Source of the DNA: Hemileia vastatrix
Taxonomy: Eukaryota; Basidiomycota; Pucciniomycetes; Pucciniales; Zaghouaniaceae
Reading direction: 5' to 3'
Assembly: GCA_030280995.1 (NCBI GenBank)
Contig: JASXTE010000011.1
Span: 22,879,817 to 22,943,816 of the forward strand
DNA: 64,000 nucleotides
Shown piece by piece: positions 30,661 to 42,060 of the stretch; position 1 is the stretch's first letter, and every line of letters begins with the position of its first letter. Both the position numbers and the translations under genes were made by a program. The notes under the pieces are model-generated. The model made no database searches, had not been told where the DNA came from, and saw only the letters and a program-made list of their open reading frames with translations.

Positions 30661-31458
30661 ATGCAAAAACCTCATAGTGCTCCCAGAGCAATTCAAAAAA
30701 GAATTTCAAAGTCCAATAATGCTAAAACTTTCCAAACTTCTAGAAGACCTTCCAGGGCTCCCCAAGGAAGAATCAGAACTCCCAAAACTGCTCCGAACCC
30801 TAAAATACCTTCTCCATCCAGAAGAAGAAACTACACCTCTCCTCTGCCTGCCAAATATTGTTCTGAAAGTTCACTTTCTTCCAGAAATTCATCCAGAAGA
30901 CAACAGTCAGTCCCTAGATTACCTTCACCTGCCCCATCATACAACAACTTTGGTTCTTCAGCACCAGCAACCAATCCAACTGAGCAGGATATCAATAACA
31001 ACAACAACAGCAACAAAAAACATCCTTCTCCAGCTAGGCCCCAGGAACAGTTTCATCCCAGTTCACCTTCTCAGCACCCAATGGAAGAAGATCAAGAAAT
31101 CCCATATTTATCTCTGGCTGATCCTCCAACCACACACCTTTCCATTCCTTTAGAAGTCCAAATCCTTACGGCTTACAATTTCGACAAACTTCCCATCTGT
31201 AAGTACCATAATATTTCATCCAATTTCATCAAAAAAATAACTTCTGAGCAAAATTCTTCTTGTTTAGATGGCAACCCTCTTCCTGAAACTACTATTGGAG
31301 TTGGCCAACCTCTTGAAAATTCTTTATCACTGGATTATGAGGATACAAAGAAAAACCTAAGCCTCATGTGTTCAAACATGCTAATGGCTTTTGATCTTCA
31401 TGGATCATTGAATGAGTTTGAAAAAACCCTGATAAAGAAGCTTCTGGATGACCACTAG
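30661..31458 (+). CDS. Antisense accessory ORF c of Gypsy-2, Ser/Arg/Pro-rich protein with helical C-terminus
   Basis: This uninterrupted 265-codon frame runs opposite to gag-pol. The N-terminal 150 residues are rich in Ser, Arg and Pro (KTFQTSRRPSRAPQGR, SSRNSSRRQQS) and include an Asn run. The C-terminal 110 residues have mixed composition (EVQILTAYNFDKLPICKYHN, SLMCSNMLMAFDLHG) ending in a helix-like FEKTLIKKLLDDH. No domain is recognised. Together with ORF b upstream it may form one gene: Cys-rich module, basic linker, helical end. A frame this long in degenerate surroundings suggests recent selection, but it could be chance in C-rich sequence. Confidence 0.5.
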   Translation: MQKPHSAPRAIQKRISKSNNAKTFQTSRRPSRAPQGRIRTPKTAPNPKIPSPSRRRNYTSPLPAKYCSESSLSSRNSSRRQQSVPRLPSPAPSYNNFGSSAPATNPTEQDINNNNNSNKKHPSPARPQEQFHPSSPSQHPMEEDQEIPYLSLADPPTTHLSIPLEVQILTAYNFDKLPICKYHNISSNFIKKITSEQNSSCLDGNPLPETTIGVGQPLENSLSLDYEDTKKNLSLMCSNMLMAFDLHGSLNEFEKTLIKKLLDDH

Positions 31459-31751
31459 AAGATGTCAAGAATAATCAAGCACACCTTCCAAAATTCTATT
31501 CCAGCCACTTCTTCTTCCTCCCACAAAATACCTTCCAAACTGGTTCCAGAGCATTACAACCCATACAATCTTTCCAGAAGAATGCACTTTAAAGAACACA
31601 GTGCATCCACCAACCCCAACAAAAAACAAAAATGTCAACACAATCCAAACCAACCTCCAGAAACTTCTTCTTCCAGACATTAAACTATTGAACACTGAAA
31701 ATAAAATTAATAAATAAATAAAGAAAACAAATAATAATTAGCAATTCAAAA

Positions 31752-31845
<94 letters not shown>
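31752..31845. repeat. (ATT)n microsatellite
   Basis: About 31 uninterrupted ATT units in the non-coding part of Gypsy-2. Confidence 0.95.
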
Positions 31846-31846
<1 letters not shown>

Positions 31847-31983
31847 TTTTTTTTACTACTACCTACAACTACTAACATACTAAAAAAAATTTGAAAAGAA
31901 ATAAACCATAATTCACAAAAAAAATATGAGAGCTGAGAAAATAAAATGAATAATAATAAAATAAAATAAATAATAAATACAAA

Positions 31984-32275
31984 TGGTATCTCCCAGCCAA
32001 TTGATGAGCTGATCCCCTGATACCTTACCCACATCCAAGTGCACCTTGATGTGGATACACCTTTAAATAATTTTTGAATAATTTTAAACTGAAATAAAAT
32101 ATAAAAAAAAATACTGAAAATGAAAAATAAAAAATAAATAAAATAAACTGATAAATAATAATAATAATAATGAAAAAGAAAAAGAAAAATAGAACTTCCT
32201 GGCCAATTGATGAGCCATTAACTACCAATGCTTGCCCAAATCCAGGTGACCCTGATGTGGTGACACCATGTAATT
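31984..32275. repeat. Tandem ~205-bp duplication in Gypsy-2
   Basis: CAGCCAATTGATGAGC... at 31994 and GGCCAATTGATGAGC... at 32202 begin similar 80-bp blocks, each ending in CTTGATGTGG/CCTGATGTGG and ACACC. AT-rich spacers differ. Non-coding. Confidence 0.65.
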
Positions 32276-32439
32276 TTTATTTTTGTAATTTTCCACCTTT
32301 TTATCTAATAAACTACCCTAAAAAATTAAAAGAAAAAAAGAAAAAAAGAAAAAAATCTAAAACAACATCCATAAACACATAACATAAAATAAAAAATAAG
32401 AAAAATACAAGTTCAGGTACATTCAAAAGAAAAGATCAC

Positions 32440-33000
32440 TGGTTGGGCTCCCTCCAATAAGTAATAATGATGGGAGACCACCAGGGATCCACCACCATTC
32501 CAAAGAAACTAAAGATTAAGGAACCAGTCTATGCCAGCTAAAAGTCATAGAGGACTAAAAACCTGAATGAGAAAACACAGAACTAGAATTTAACTAGGAC
32601 AAACAAAAGACTTGAAACAGACATTCTTGGGTGACTTCTCTACAGAGCATCCAGCTCATCAGTTACCCCCACACTTACCAAAATCAAATCTAGATGCCCC
32701 CCCTGGGTACCTTCTAACAAAAACCAACATCAAACACAATAAACCAAAAAAACTAATAATAATGAAGAGTCCAGAACTTGAAGACCAAAGATAAACCCAG
32801 TTTAAAGTCATAGAGGACTAAAAAAACTGTGAAAAGAAACCAATACTAGGGTTCAACCAAATTAAGAAAAGAGGTTGGAAACAGAAAATCTGGGGTAACT
32901 GTTGATAGAGCAGCCAGCCCATCAGTTACCCACACACTTTCCAATATCAAATTTAGAGCCCCACCCATGGGTACCTCTAACAAAAGGTTTCAAACACAAA
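32440..33000. repeat. Repeated non-coding modules of Gypsy-2
   Basis: A module of CAGCTCATCAGTTACCCCCA with CACACTT and GGGTACC occurs at about 32650-32710 and 32910-32970, and a related one at 29800-29860. Each is preceded by a GACTTCTCTACAGAG or similar block. The modules are spaced about 270 bp apart here. Structure or packaging roles are possible but not shown. Confidence 0.65.
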
Positions 33001-33059
33001 AGCTGCTCTGCAGCAACCAAAACCCAAATTTAAAAGAATGGTCCTTACTTTATTATCAT

Positions 33060-34230
33060 TGCAGAGTCAGTCTTCTTCATATCTTGTGCCTCTAGGATAA
33101 AACCTCTTCACTTGATCTGCAGCCACTCATTTATTTAAGACTGCACTATCCAACTCTTCCAAAAAATAAAAACCTCCAGATACCTGGGGTCTGATTCTGT
33201 AGGGTCCATTCCATCTGTCAGCAAACATTTTTCCTCACTTACTCTCCAAACTTCTATTGTAAACCAACACCAAACAGCCAGTCTTTAAAGGATTCCTGAG
33301 TCTATGAGCCAACCTCTTGTCTCAGTATCTGACTGCTTGATTTCTAATCTTCATCATTCTAGAGTATGCCTTCTCCTGACATTTTTCTTTACATTCCAAC
33401 TGTTGCATCCTAGCACAGAGCAAATCTTCTGTTGAGTGCACCTCATCCCAATCAATTACAAGATAAGAAACAGCTTCCAAATCCACTGGTAAAACTGCCT
33501 TCTTGAAAAAAATTAACTCATAAGGAGAATAGCCAGTTTTCCTTTTCATAGTGACCCTATCAGCAAACAACATCAAAGGTAAATAATGCCTCCACTTTTC
33601 AGCACTATCTCCACACATTTTCACCAAAGCATTCTTGATAACTTGATGGCCTCTTTCAAGGATGCCTTCAGCTTCAGGATAATAAGGCATAGCCTCTCTA
33701 GCTTTAGAACCAATGCTAGCCACAGCATCTTTGAATTCAGCTCCAAATTCTGGCCCACCATCAACAGTCACTAACTTCATTAACCCATATCTATAAACCC
33801 ATTCCTTTCTCAAAAACTCTGCCACATTTATAGCAGTCATATCAACCAGAGACACAGACTCAACCCAACCAGACAAATCATCCCTGGAAAAAATTAAATA
33901 TTTATACCTGCCCTCTTTAATATGGACAGCATCCAGACTGACTCTTCCAAACACAGTTGATTCACCAGTAGCATGACCAATTTCCTTTGGTTTCAGGTGA
34001 CTTATTCTTTGACACTCTTCACAAGATTGGACCCAACCATTCACAGCCAACTTCATACCAGGCCACCAAAATCTGTCTGCTACTCTTCTGTAAGTCTCCC
34101 CAAAGCCTCAATGACCAAGGCTTTCATTCAAAAACTTCAACACCACCTATTGACCCTTTTTCTGAGTCACCACCACCTGAAGATTTGGATGCCTCCTCAT
34201 AATCAACCTTCTCCCTGACACATAAAAGCC
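33060..34230 (-). pseudogene. Gypsy-2 integrase, broken upstream but with a complete catalytic core
   Basis: The zinc-binding part (FLNESLGH, RVADRFWWPGMK, WVQSCEECQ) lies at 34000-34150 and is interrupted by a TGA after LGH. The core is open from 34056 to 33322: VSLDAVHI (first Asp), TVDGGPEF (second Asp) and YYPEAEGILERGHQVIKNAL (the Glu), followed by GYSPYELIFFKKAV. All three catalytic residues are present. The C-terminal part after 33322 is in broken frames. This is the Ty3/gypsy integrase type with the RDDLSGWVE block common in basidiomycete elements. Confidence 0.88.
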
Positions 34231-34419
34231 AGGACTCTTCTTCTTGATTACTAACCAAGTATCATTATCACAACAATCTGGCCTCTCCAAGGTTGACAGA
34301 TATTACACAATAAAAAAATAAAACCCAGACTGACCCCAGGTCTCATCTTCAAAATTCAACAAAATAACATCCAAGGGCACAACCCTGTCATCAAAATCAC
34401 CAGTATACACATGGGCCAA

Positions 34420-36300
34420 TTAACCAGCCCATCCAGGATACCATTCTTTAAATTTTGGCACATACTTCTCTTTCCACTGAATTTTTAGAAAATTCAGTGT
34501 ACCAACAAAAACACCATTTTCTAAATTTGAGCCATCCCAAACAACAGCTCTTTCTTCATCAATAAAAACATCCTGATCACAAGAATCAAGATTAGATCCA
34601 TCCAGCTTATTCTCACAGGGAAGGTCTAAACCTTCATCAGAAACACAAATATCACCAGCCAGTTTATCCTCATGGGGGAGGGTTAAACCTTCATCAGAAA
34701 CACAAATATCACCAGCCAGTTTGACCTCATGGGGGAGGGTAGAAAAATCTTCAGCACCTTTTGTGCTGGCCCTAACCACTGGAACATCTTCATCAAACTC
34801 TTCAGAATCAGAGTCTTCATCTTTAGGTGGCCTCCTTGACATCCCATCAGGAATAGTAAAAGTTTTACCTGGCTTATGAACCAGGTTGAAAGAAAAATGT
34901 TGAATAAATGCCACCAACCTAGTCATTGGAGCATTTGGAAGACTAGGTGTGTTGATAATTTGAACCATAGATTTTTTATCCACCTGCAGCTCAAAATGCT
35001 GACCCCACAAAACAAACTGTAGCTTCTTCAAGATTTTAGCTACACCACACAATTCAAACTTTGGCTGAGAATACTTAGATTCAACCTCATTAAACACCAC
35101 TGACTCATAACTTACTAGCCTGAAACTCCCAGTTTTGTCTTCCTGAGACAAAACACAACAGAAGCAATATAGCATGAGTCCACTTCCAGATAAATTTTTC
35201 CGGCACAAACACCATAATCCAACTTGTGAAGAATAATATCTTCACCTACCACCTTTTTCAACTTCTGAAAAGCCTCTTCACACTCTTCAGTCCATTCCCA
35301 GTCTGCATCTTTTCTGGTCAGCTTCCTTCAAGGTGAAGCCAACAAAGAAGAATCTTTAATAAAAATCCTGACATACACACACACCCAAAAATCTCCTGAA
35401 TTCAGTAGTATTTTTAGGTCTTGGTCATGACTGAATTTTATTTATCTTATTCTTTGCCATAATCCTTCCCTCATTACACAAAACATGTCCCAGAATTTCC
35501 AAATCAAGAACACAACAACAAAATTTTGAACCATATATGGCCAAACCAGCCTCTTCTATCCTAAACAACACTCTCTCTAGAGTTATTGCATATTCTCAAA
35601 CAAACCTCCTTATACCAGGATTTTCTTTCAACATCTCATTACCATAATCAGTGGATGGTCCTTTGATTCCACCATCATCAGTAAAAATACCAGCATGAGT
35701 AGGAACCTCATCCTGCAAAATCCAAGCCATTTGTGCATGATATACTTCTACTGAATTAATTGCTCCTTGAGGCAAACTAGTCAGCTGAAATCATCCCAAA
35801 GGAGTCTCAAAATTTGTAAGTGGCCTTGAATCCATGTGAAGTTCCCTTTCATCATAATCACCCATAACATCACCCAAACCATAACACACCCTACCAGCAA
35901 AAGCTTCAAAAAAATTCTCTGCACTTGGTGGCATACCAGCATTCTTAATAGTGACTCAATTAAAAGCTCTAAGATCATGTACCAACCTCAGCTTCCCATT
36001 CTGCTTTTTAACACAGAAAACCGGACTTGAGTAACTAGAAGTTGATTATTCATACAATCCTGTCCTGACTCTTTCCCTAACAATCTCCACAAAATCATCC
36101 CAGATAGCAACTGGAATTGGAATAGGTTTGATTTGCCAAGGTTCATGACAAACCACAGGAATCAATTAAGGTTCCCCATAAGAGTGTTTCAACACCCCCC
36201 TTTCCTCCTCTACAAATGCCACAGCCTTCTCTCTTAGCACAATAACGTACAACAAAAACTTCTTTTCCTCCTCAGACAACTACCCATCAGAACCAAAATT
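34420..36300 (-). pseudogene. Gypsy-2 reverse transcriptase and RNase H, broken
   Basis: The RT part (36050-35300) shows VFCVKKQNGKLRLVHDLRAF, SLPQGAINSVEVYHAQM and the active site FTDDGG, so both aspartates survive, but in-frame stops occur at several points (mostly TGA, for example after RAFN, PLG, RFV and IQS). RNase H (35208 on) shows YSQPKFELCGVAKILKKLQ and VHKPGKTFTIPDGMSRR. It is followed by an acidic linker in which a 19-residue unit, LPHE(V/D)KLAGDICVSDEGL, is repeated two to three times (34590-34740). Domain order RT-RH fits Ty3/gypsy. Confidence 0.87.
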
Positions 36301-36489
36301 AACAACTTTCAACCTTTCCACAGTCACTCTAGAATTTTCAACAAAACCAGGAGGATTCTTCACCAGCTAATTACAGTACAAATCTCTTGACAACAGAGGT
36401 CTCTTCAAAGGAGGATTCAAACCCACAGGCATAGGCTCATTGACAGGCTTAATCTTCTGAGCTACCTTCTTATATTTTGCTGCTCTACC

Positions 36490-37130
36490 TTCAACTTGAG
36501 GAATCTTCAGGAATCCTTCTTTACTAAACCTGAACAAAAACCAAGGGTTTCCCCATTGCTCACATGTGTGGCCAAGGTAATATTTTTAAAAGGTTTAGAA
36601 GAAACCCTAGCAGTGCACAATTGGGAGGACTTACTTTTAGACCCCAATCTCACCACTCCAAAGCATTTCCTCACATCCACATCATCATCTTCACTCAAAT
36701 CCTCCAAATCTTCAAATCTTTATTCATCCACAGAATCACATCTTCTAAACTTGTGCAGTTTAACCTCATTCTGGAAGCTTAAACCATCTTCAGAATCAAG
36801 CACACTAAAATTGTGCAGTTTAACCTCATGCTGGAGACACAGACATTGATCTTGCTTATCTTCACAAAAATTGTTTTTATTTTCTTTCTTCATTATCTTC
36901 AGATTTTTTTTGTTGATTATCCTTAATTATCTTGAAATTTTTTTCTTCTTTTCTTGAGTTTTCTTCTGACCTACAAAAATAACCAGGGGTTTCCCAAATG
37001 CTCACAGGTGTAGCAAAGGTAATGTTTTTGAAAGGTGTAGAAGAAACCCTAGTGGTGAAAAATTGGGAGGACTTACTTTTAGACCTCAATCTCACCACTC
37101 CAAAGCTTTTCCTCATATCTTTCAATAAAG
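36490..37130 (-). repeat. Duplicated linker segment between protease and RT in Gypsy-2
   Basis: The minus-strand blocks at 36507-36700 and 36960-37130 both encode FGVVRLxSKSKSSQ and RVSSxPFKNIT. At the DNA level ACTTACTTTTAGACC and CACCACTCCAAAGC recur about 440 bp apart. The segment belongs to the pol polyprotein linker; both halves carry stops. Confidence 0.6.
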
Positions 37131-37432
37131 ATATGTAACCAATCTTCTTTCTTGAACTTGAATATAAATAATTGAGAATATTGAGAGAGAAAAGAGACTT
37201 GATAAAAGACTTGAAGCATACTTTCAGAGAAGAGAAACATTAAAAAGAGAAAGTTAAAGATCCACTTGGTATATCTCCAAGGGAGCTGAGCTACTACAAC
37301 CTGGGATTTCCTCATCTTGGGGAGAGGTTGTAGCACTAGGGTGATCAGCCCTCATTACTCTAAAAAAGACAGGCTCCTACTAGAGCCTGAGCCACACTCC
37401 AAAAAACCAGAGGCAGAACCCACTTCTCTTAT

Positions 37433-38134
37433 TTACCTGCAACAGTCCATACACTGGCACATTGATGATAAGCCAGGCCTTGTCTCCCAACCATCCTCTC
37501 CTGGGGATGATAACCTCATGTGAATCCTTCTTTCATCTTCACCAGTAAACTCCAAATAAATTCCCACATAATAATAATAACCAATTCTTGCTAGAAAATC
37601 CATCAAGAATGGCCCACCCAAAACTGCTTTCACTTCTCCCTTGGCAATGTAAAAATGAACCTTTCCTGAGGCTCCACCAAAATCTAATTTAAAAAATTCA
37701 GATGTTCTCACAAATTTTGTGACATGGCCACCAATCCCTCTTAAATTTCCACCAATACCAGTCTTGATGGGGAGGCCAAAATGAGTCGCCTCATACAAAG
37801 AAATCAGGTTAATCTGAGAACCTGAATCCACCAATGAATTAGCCTCCCTACCATTCAGGGTGATGTTGACATAACCCAGAGGAGCAGCAAAATGAGTTTC
37901 CAACCCCTCATCAAATATTTCAGCAGAATCACAAATTTATTCCACTTCCCCAGAAGAAACCCTTCTCCTGGTCAAAAAACTCTTTTGTCTATCAGCCAAC
38001 CCAGGACTGATAGCATACAACTCCCCATAAGTAAGGGAAACCTGACTCTGGTTCATTCTATCCAACACAGAGTCCATAAAAGTTAATTGACCAGAAACGA
38101 CTGGCCTCTCAAAGTGAGCCCTTGGCTTCACCAT
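37433..38134 (-). pseudogene. Gypsy-2 aspartic protease region
   Basis: The open frame of 156 codons (37903-37433) contains NSLVDSGSQINLIS, the DSG active site of retropepsins, and AVLGGPFLMDF, the usual downstream hydrophobic-Gly block. The active site is intact. Upstream, in the same frame, RAHFERPVVSGQLTFMDSVL (38134-37937) is separated by a stop. The protease acts on the Gag-Pol polyprotein. Isolated by stops, it cannot be made as part of a polyprotein here. Confidence 0.82.
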
Positions 38135-38506
38135 CTTGGTCCTAGAAAGTTATTGAGGACCAGAACCACCAAAAGATTTTCCTTCAACAGGAATCAAACC
38201 ATATCCCTCACCAGACCCTTTAACTCCAGCAGAATTTGGAAATGAAGCCAAAGGGACATCCTCCTCAGTGTCAGGATCAACCTCCATAGGCATTGGCTCA
38301 CCATTCATGTCCAACGCTCCAGAATTAGGGGGGCCCATATCAGACATACCCTTCTGCATTTTATACAGCTCCTATTTTCTGGAATTTTTCCTAGCTGCAC
38401 AAATCTAAGGATCCACCTTTTAACCCTTAGGCTTTGGTTGGACCTGAGAACTTCTCTTAGGCCTTCCCACCTTTCCTACTTCCACATCATACACACCAGC
38501 CAAGAA

Positions 38507-39760
38507 TTACCCACTTGGCTGTCCACCACAAGAATACAACTCCAAACCACCAAATGAAGATATGAATGAGACTCTATTAGCCTCCTTACCTTTTCCATTG
38601 CCATAATCTCTACCTTTACCAGAAGAGAAAGCCTCATCAGGAAACTCTTCAAACCTTGGCCTCCTTGAGTTGACATTATGTCTCCTCCTCACCAAGTCTA
38701 CTGGAGCCTGACCATGACTAGGCTTAACAAAAGAACCATCAGAGAACTTGAAAATTTTCACATCAAAATCCACATTCCCTTCAGAAAAATCTCTATTCAG
38801 TTCCCAAAAATTATTGGACTTGTGTCCCTTCCTACTACAGTAAGAGCAGACCCAAGGATCACTTCTACTAGCCCTCCTTTCAAAATACCTAGGCTGAGAA
38901 GGAGCCTTATTGGCCTTCTGATCCTCCTGAACAAAAATATGTAGCTTTTTTGTCAGATCATCCAACCACACCACTACTAGATCAACTTATTTAGGCTTCT
39001 CAGGAGCCTTCCCCTTCTTCATACTCTCCTTCTTCCTCCTTGAATCCTCTACATCTTCATAAAAGGCTTCACTGACCTTGCTAACATACTTGGTGCTAGC
39101 TTCTTGGCAAGAATCCAGTGCCAATAGTTTGAGGTGGTCCTCCACAAACTCCTTCACCACCAAATGAGAAGGCAAATTCTGTTTCCCACTAGGAAGAACC
39201 TTCATTTTGTCCTTCCTTGCCAACTCCTTCAACACATCAATTCTGACCTCTCTTGTCAGAGCAGACCAGAAAATATCCCTTTCAGAATCAGTACTTTCCA
39301 TCTCCTGCATATCCACAAAGTAATCCACCACTGGCTCTAACTGAGCTGCAAACTTCCTATAGGAGTGAAGATTATTCACCCCACCATAAGATTGCCATTC
39401 ACTTGTAATCATATTGAGATCCACCATAGAGTATCTAGATCCCCACCTGTCTGTAATCTGCAGACACAACTTTTTTGAATTCTTTCTCCTATAACCCTCT
39501 ATAGCAGCAACCTCCTTCACCAGAGCACTTTCAACAATGTAGAAAATGACTTGCTTCACCATGTCCAAGTGGGAAGCACCATCCACATTCCCAGAAGCTT
39601 CAAGTGGCTCCAGAAACAACTTCACATTTTCACCCATAAACATGGGCTCCTTCCAGAATTTGATCCTGAAAGAGGGCCTAAAAGAAACAGGAGGATTAAA
39701 ATCCTCAGCAGCACTAGCAGTTCCACTACCACAACTATAGAAAGAGGGTCCTGAAGCCAT
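38507..39760 (-). pseudogene. Gypsy-2 gag, one in-frame stop
   Basis: MASGPSFYSCGSG begins at about 39760. The capsid region has FRIKFWKEPMFMGENVKLFL, DRWGSRYSMVDLN and SALTREVRIDVLKELARKDK, followed by a lysine-rich stretch. A single TAA at 38987-38989 separates it from the nucleocapsid part in the same frame (TKKLHIFVQEDQKANK). The zinc knuckle CSYCSRKGHKSNNF has Phe where the last Cys of CX2CX4HX4C should be. An acidic/Met-rich region follows to 38150. Gag would form the virus-like particle. Confidence 0.85.
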
Positions 39761-39844
39761 GGTACAATAGATTCCAGAAACCCTATTTCCTACCAAAGAA
39801 GAGAGACCAACAGTAACAGAAAATCCAAGAAGCTAAAACATCCT

Positions 39845-39870
39845 CACCCCAAATTGGGCACCAGAAATTT
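39845..39870 (-). other. Probable primer binding site of Gypsy-2
   Basis: Just inside the 5' LTR the minus strand reads TTTCTGGTGCCCAATTTGGG. TGG-starting sequence with GGTGCC is typical of tRNA primer sites and their vicinity. The exact tRNA is not determined. Confidence 0.4.
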
Positions 39871-39882
39871 AGACAATCCTAA

Positions 39883-40877
39883 AGTACTAGCTATAGGCCT
39901 TGACCAAGGAAGTTGGAGAAAACCCAGTGAGAAAGTCCCCTGTCCCTTTGAGAAATTCCAGGTGAGATTTATTTGCTACAGCAAATTAGAGACTGTTACA
40001 ATGCCCCTTCTAACACACTTCTTTACTGCTTAATAAGTCAAGACAGTAGCCTAGATAGACCACAGACCAAAGAAAACCTGAAATGCAGAAAGATCCATAC
40101 CAGAAAACCAAAAAACTGTGCACTTGTTGCACAGAAAACAGCAATGATACTTGATGCAGGTTGCAAAGCTACACCAGAGAAACCAGTTTCCAAAGTAGAG
40201 TTAAATGAAGAACTCACCTTGCAACAAACACAGCCAATTGTGGCCAAAAAACAGTGAAAACAGAGTCAGAAACAGTGATCTAATTACCAGATTGTTGTAT
40301 GATAACTAAAGTTACCCCAAACTGTCTTATTCAGTATGTACACACAGACCCACATCTAAAAATCTATGCTACAGCAACTAATATGGCACTTCATCCAGAA
40401 AAATTGCATAAAAAACCCTCTAGAAGCACTCCCCAGCATGCTACAACCAAGGCAGATGGTCCGCCTGAATCCAGAAAACCACTAAAAGCAACTAAAAAAT
40501 CAGAAAACAAAAGAAAACACCTTAAACCTTAAAATATGCTAAAAAATCATCAAGAAATAAAATGTAGTGAAAACCAGGGCTATCTAATGGTACTAAGCAC
40601 TTAGCCCAAAAAACACAAAAAATAAAATTAAACAGTTATAGTAAAAATGAAAAGTGACCAAAAGCTCCCTTAAAACTTAGAATATAAAAAAATCATCAAA
40701 AAATAAAATGTAGAGGAAACCAGGGCTATCCAATGATAATAGCCTCATCCCCATAGCTCCAATATTATGCCTGTTAATCCAGAAAAACACCATAAACAGA
40801 AATCAATGCCATTTAAGACATCACCAAACTGTACCAAACTACACAAAAAAGGCCCCAGCCAATGTTGGATGACCACA
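39883..40877 (-). repeat. Gypsy-2 5' LTR
   Basis: Direct repeat partner of 27888-28903, starting TGTGGTCATCCAACATTGGC on the minus strand at 40877. The two LTRs differ by many substitutions and short indels, so the insertion is not very recent. Confidence 0.88.
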
Positions 40878-42060
40878 TTGTGAAAAGATTTCAAACCTGG
40901 AGGAGCTTTTGTTGTTTGGTGATTATTTTAAGAAGAGTTCCAAACTGATTCAATGATTCCATTCACTAATCCAAAATTTATTATACACCTATTATCTGGG
41001 AAATATAAGCCATGTCCTTTGATTTTAGCAGGAGAAGGAATAGGTTGTCTAGTATAAGGATTGATATAAGAGAAGATCCCAAAAGTAAGATAATTTGCAT
41101 CATTTGAATTGGTATGAATTAAGTTATGAAATCTGGAAGGAGTAATTATAACATTCAAAAATAATAGATTTTCATTTCTGATTTCTTGCCATTCTGATTC
41201 AATCCAATTTGGTATTCCTATTCTAGTATAAAGTTCATTATTTACTTCAAAAGATTTCTTGTGGAGTTTTAGAAGCCAAAGAGCAATAAAAGACTTTAAT
41301 GAAGCTAAGGTGTTCCATTTTCAAAAATTGTTATCTTTTTCAGCTTTAGATAAATATTTGAGTAAACAATAGATGCCTATAAAATTAAAATGAGTAATTT
41401 TTATAATCATTAAAGATAATTAATACACTTACCAAGAGAATAACCTTGAACAAATCCTGGTTTCCATCCAAAACCAATCATGATTCAACCCATCAAATTC
41501 TTATTCCTTATTGGTAAGCAAACTGAAGCCATTTGATATAGTATCATAATGAGATTGGATAGTTGAATAAAGAATTCATCTTTTACTCCATCAAATGAAT
41601 GGTTTTTTTCAATAAGTTGAGGTTTAAAATTATTACTGATTACAGCCTTAGCTTCATCCCCTCCTAATTTGGTTAGATATTTGATATTTTCTGGTAAATT
41701 CTTGAAATATTTATTTTTCTTATCAACTTTAGTTTTACAATACTTGATGTTTGATATGTGGCCAAATAAAATATATAAGTGTATTTTTTTCTTTAATATC
41801 TTTTTTTTGATAATATCAATCATCATTTTTTGAAGGTTTTGAAGAAGATTGAAATGAAGTAGAAATTGAAGAAGATGATAAAGAATATAAATATGAAGAT
41901 AGAAGTGTAAGGCTTGAATCAGAAGAAACAGATTTTTATTCCTGAAATTTCTTTTGACAATTGAAATGAAGTAGATTTTGAAGAAGAAGATAAAGAAGAT
42001 AAAGATGAATATAGAAATGTAAGGCTTGAATCAGAAGAAATAGACTTTTTTTTTATTCTG
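40878..42060 (-). pseudogene. Tet-like 2OG-Fe(II) dioxygenase pseudogene carried by Harb-2 (main part)
   Basis: This is the same gene as in Harb-1, with the same single intron position (GTAAGT..TTATAG, about 41433-41377). Blocks: NLPENIKYLTKLGGDEAKAV, SNNFKPQLI, QLSNLIMILYQMASV, MIGFGWKPGFVQGYSLG, NVIITPSRFHNLIHTNSNDA, LTFGIFSYINPYT, GHGLYFPDNRCIINFG, then a TAA and NNHQTTKAPPGLKSF. The iron-binding HxD reads HTN, so the metal-binding aspartate is Asn. The gene is broken by stops and by the Gypsy-2 insertion after 40878; its C-terminus resumes at 27887. The homology to Harb-1 across two elements shows that it is standard cargo, not a random insertion. Confidence 0.72.

Larger units (their letters stand above)
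27888..40877 (-). mobile_element. Gypsy-2: Ty3/gypsy retrotransposon with antisense accessory ORFs
   Basis: The LTRs at 27888-28903 and 39883-40877 are direct repeats of about 1 kb. On the minus strand from the right: 5' LTR, primer-site-like TTTCTGGTGCCCAATTTGGG just inside it, gag (39760-38507), protease (about 38134-37433), linker, RT and RNase H (36300-34420), integrase (34230-33060). Then follows a 4-kb non-coding/antisense region, the purine tract (28904-28913) and the 3' LTR. Most genes have one or a few in-frame stops. The element interrupts the Harb-2 dioxygenase gene. Flanks TTGTA (left) and TTGTG (right) may be a decayed target duplication. Confidence 0.9.
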
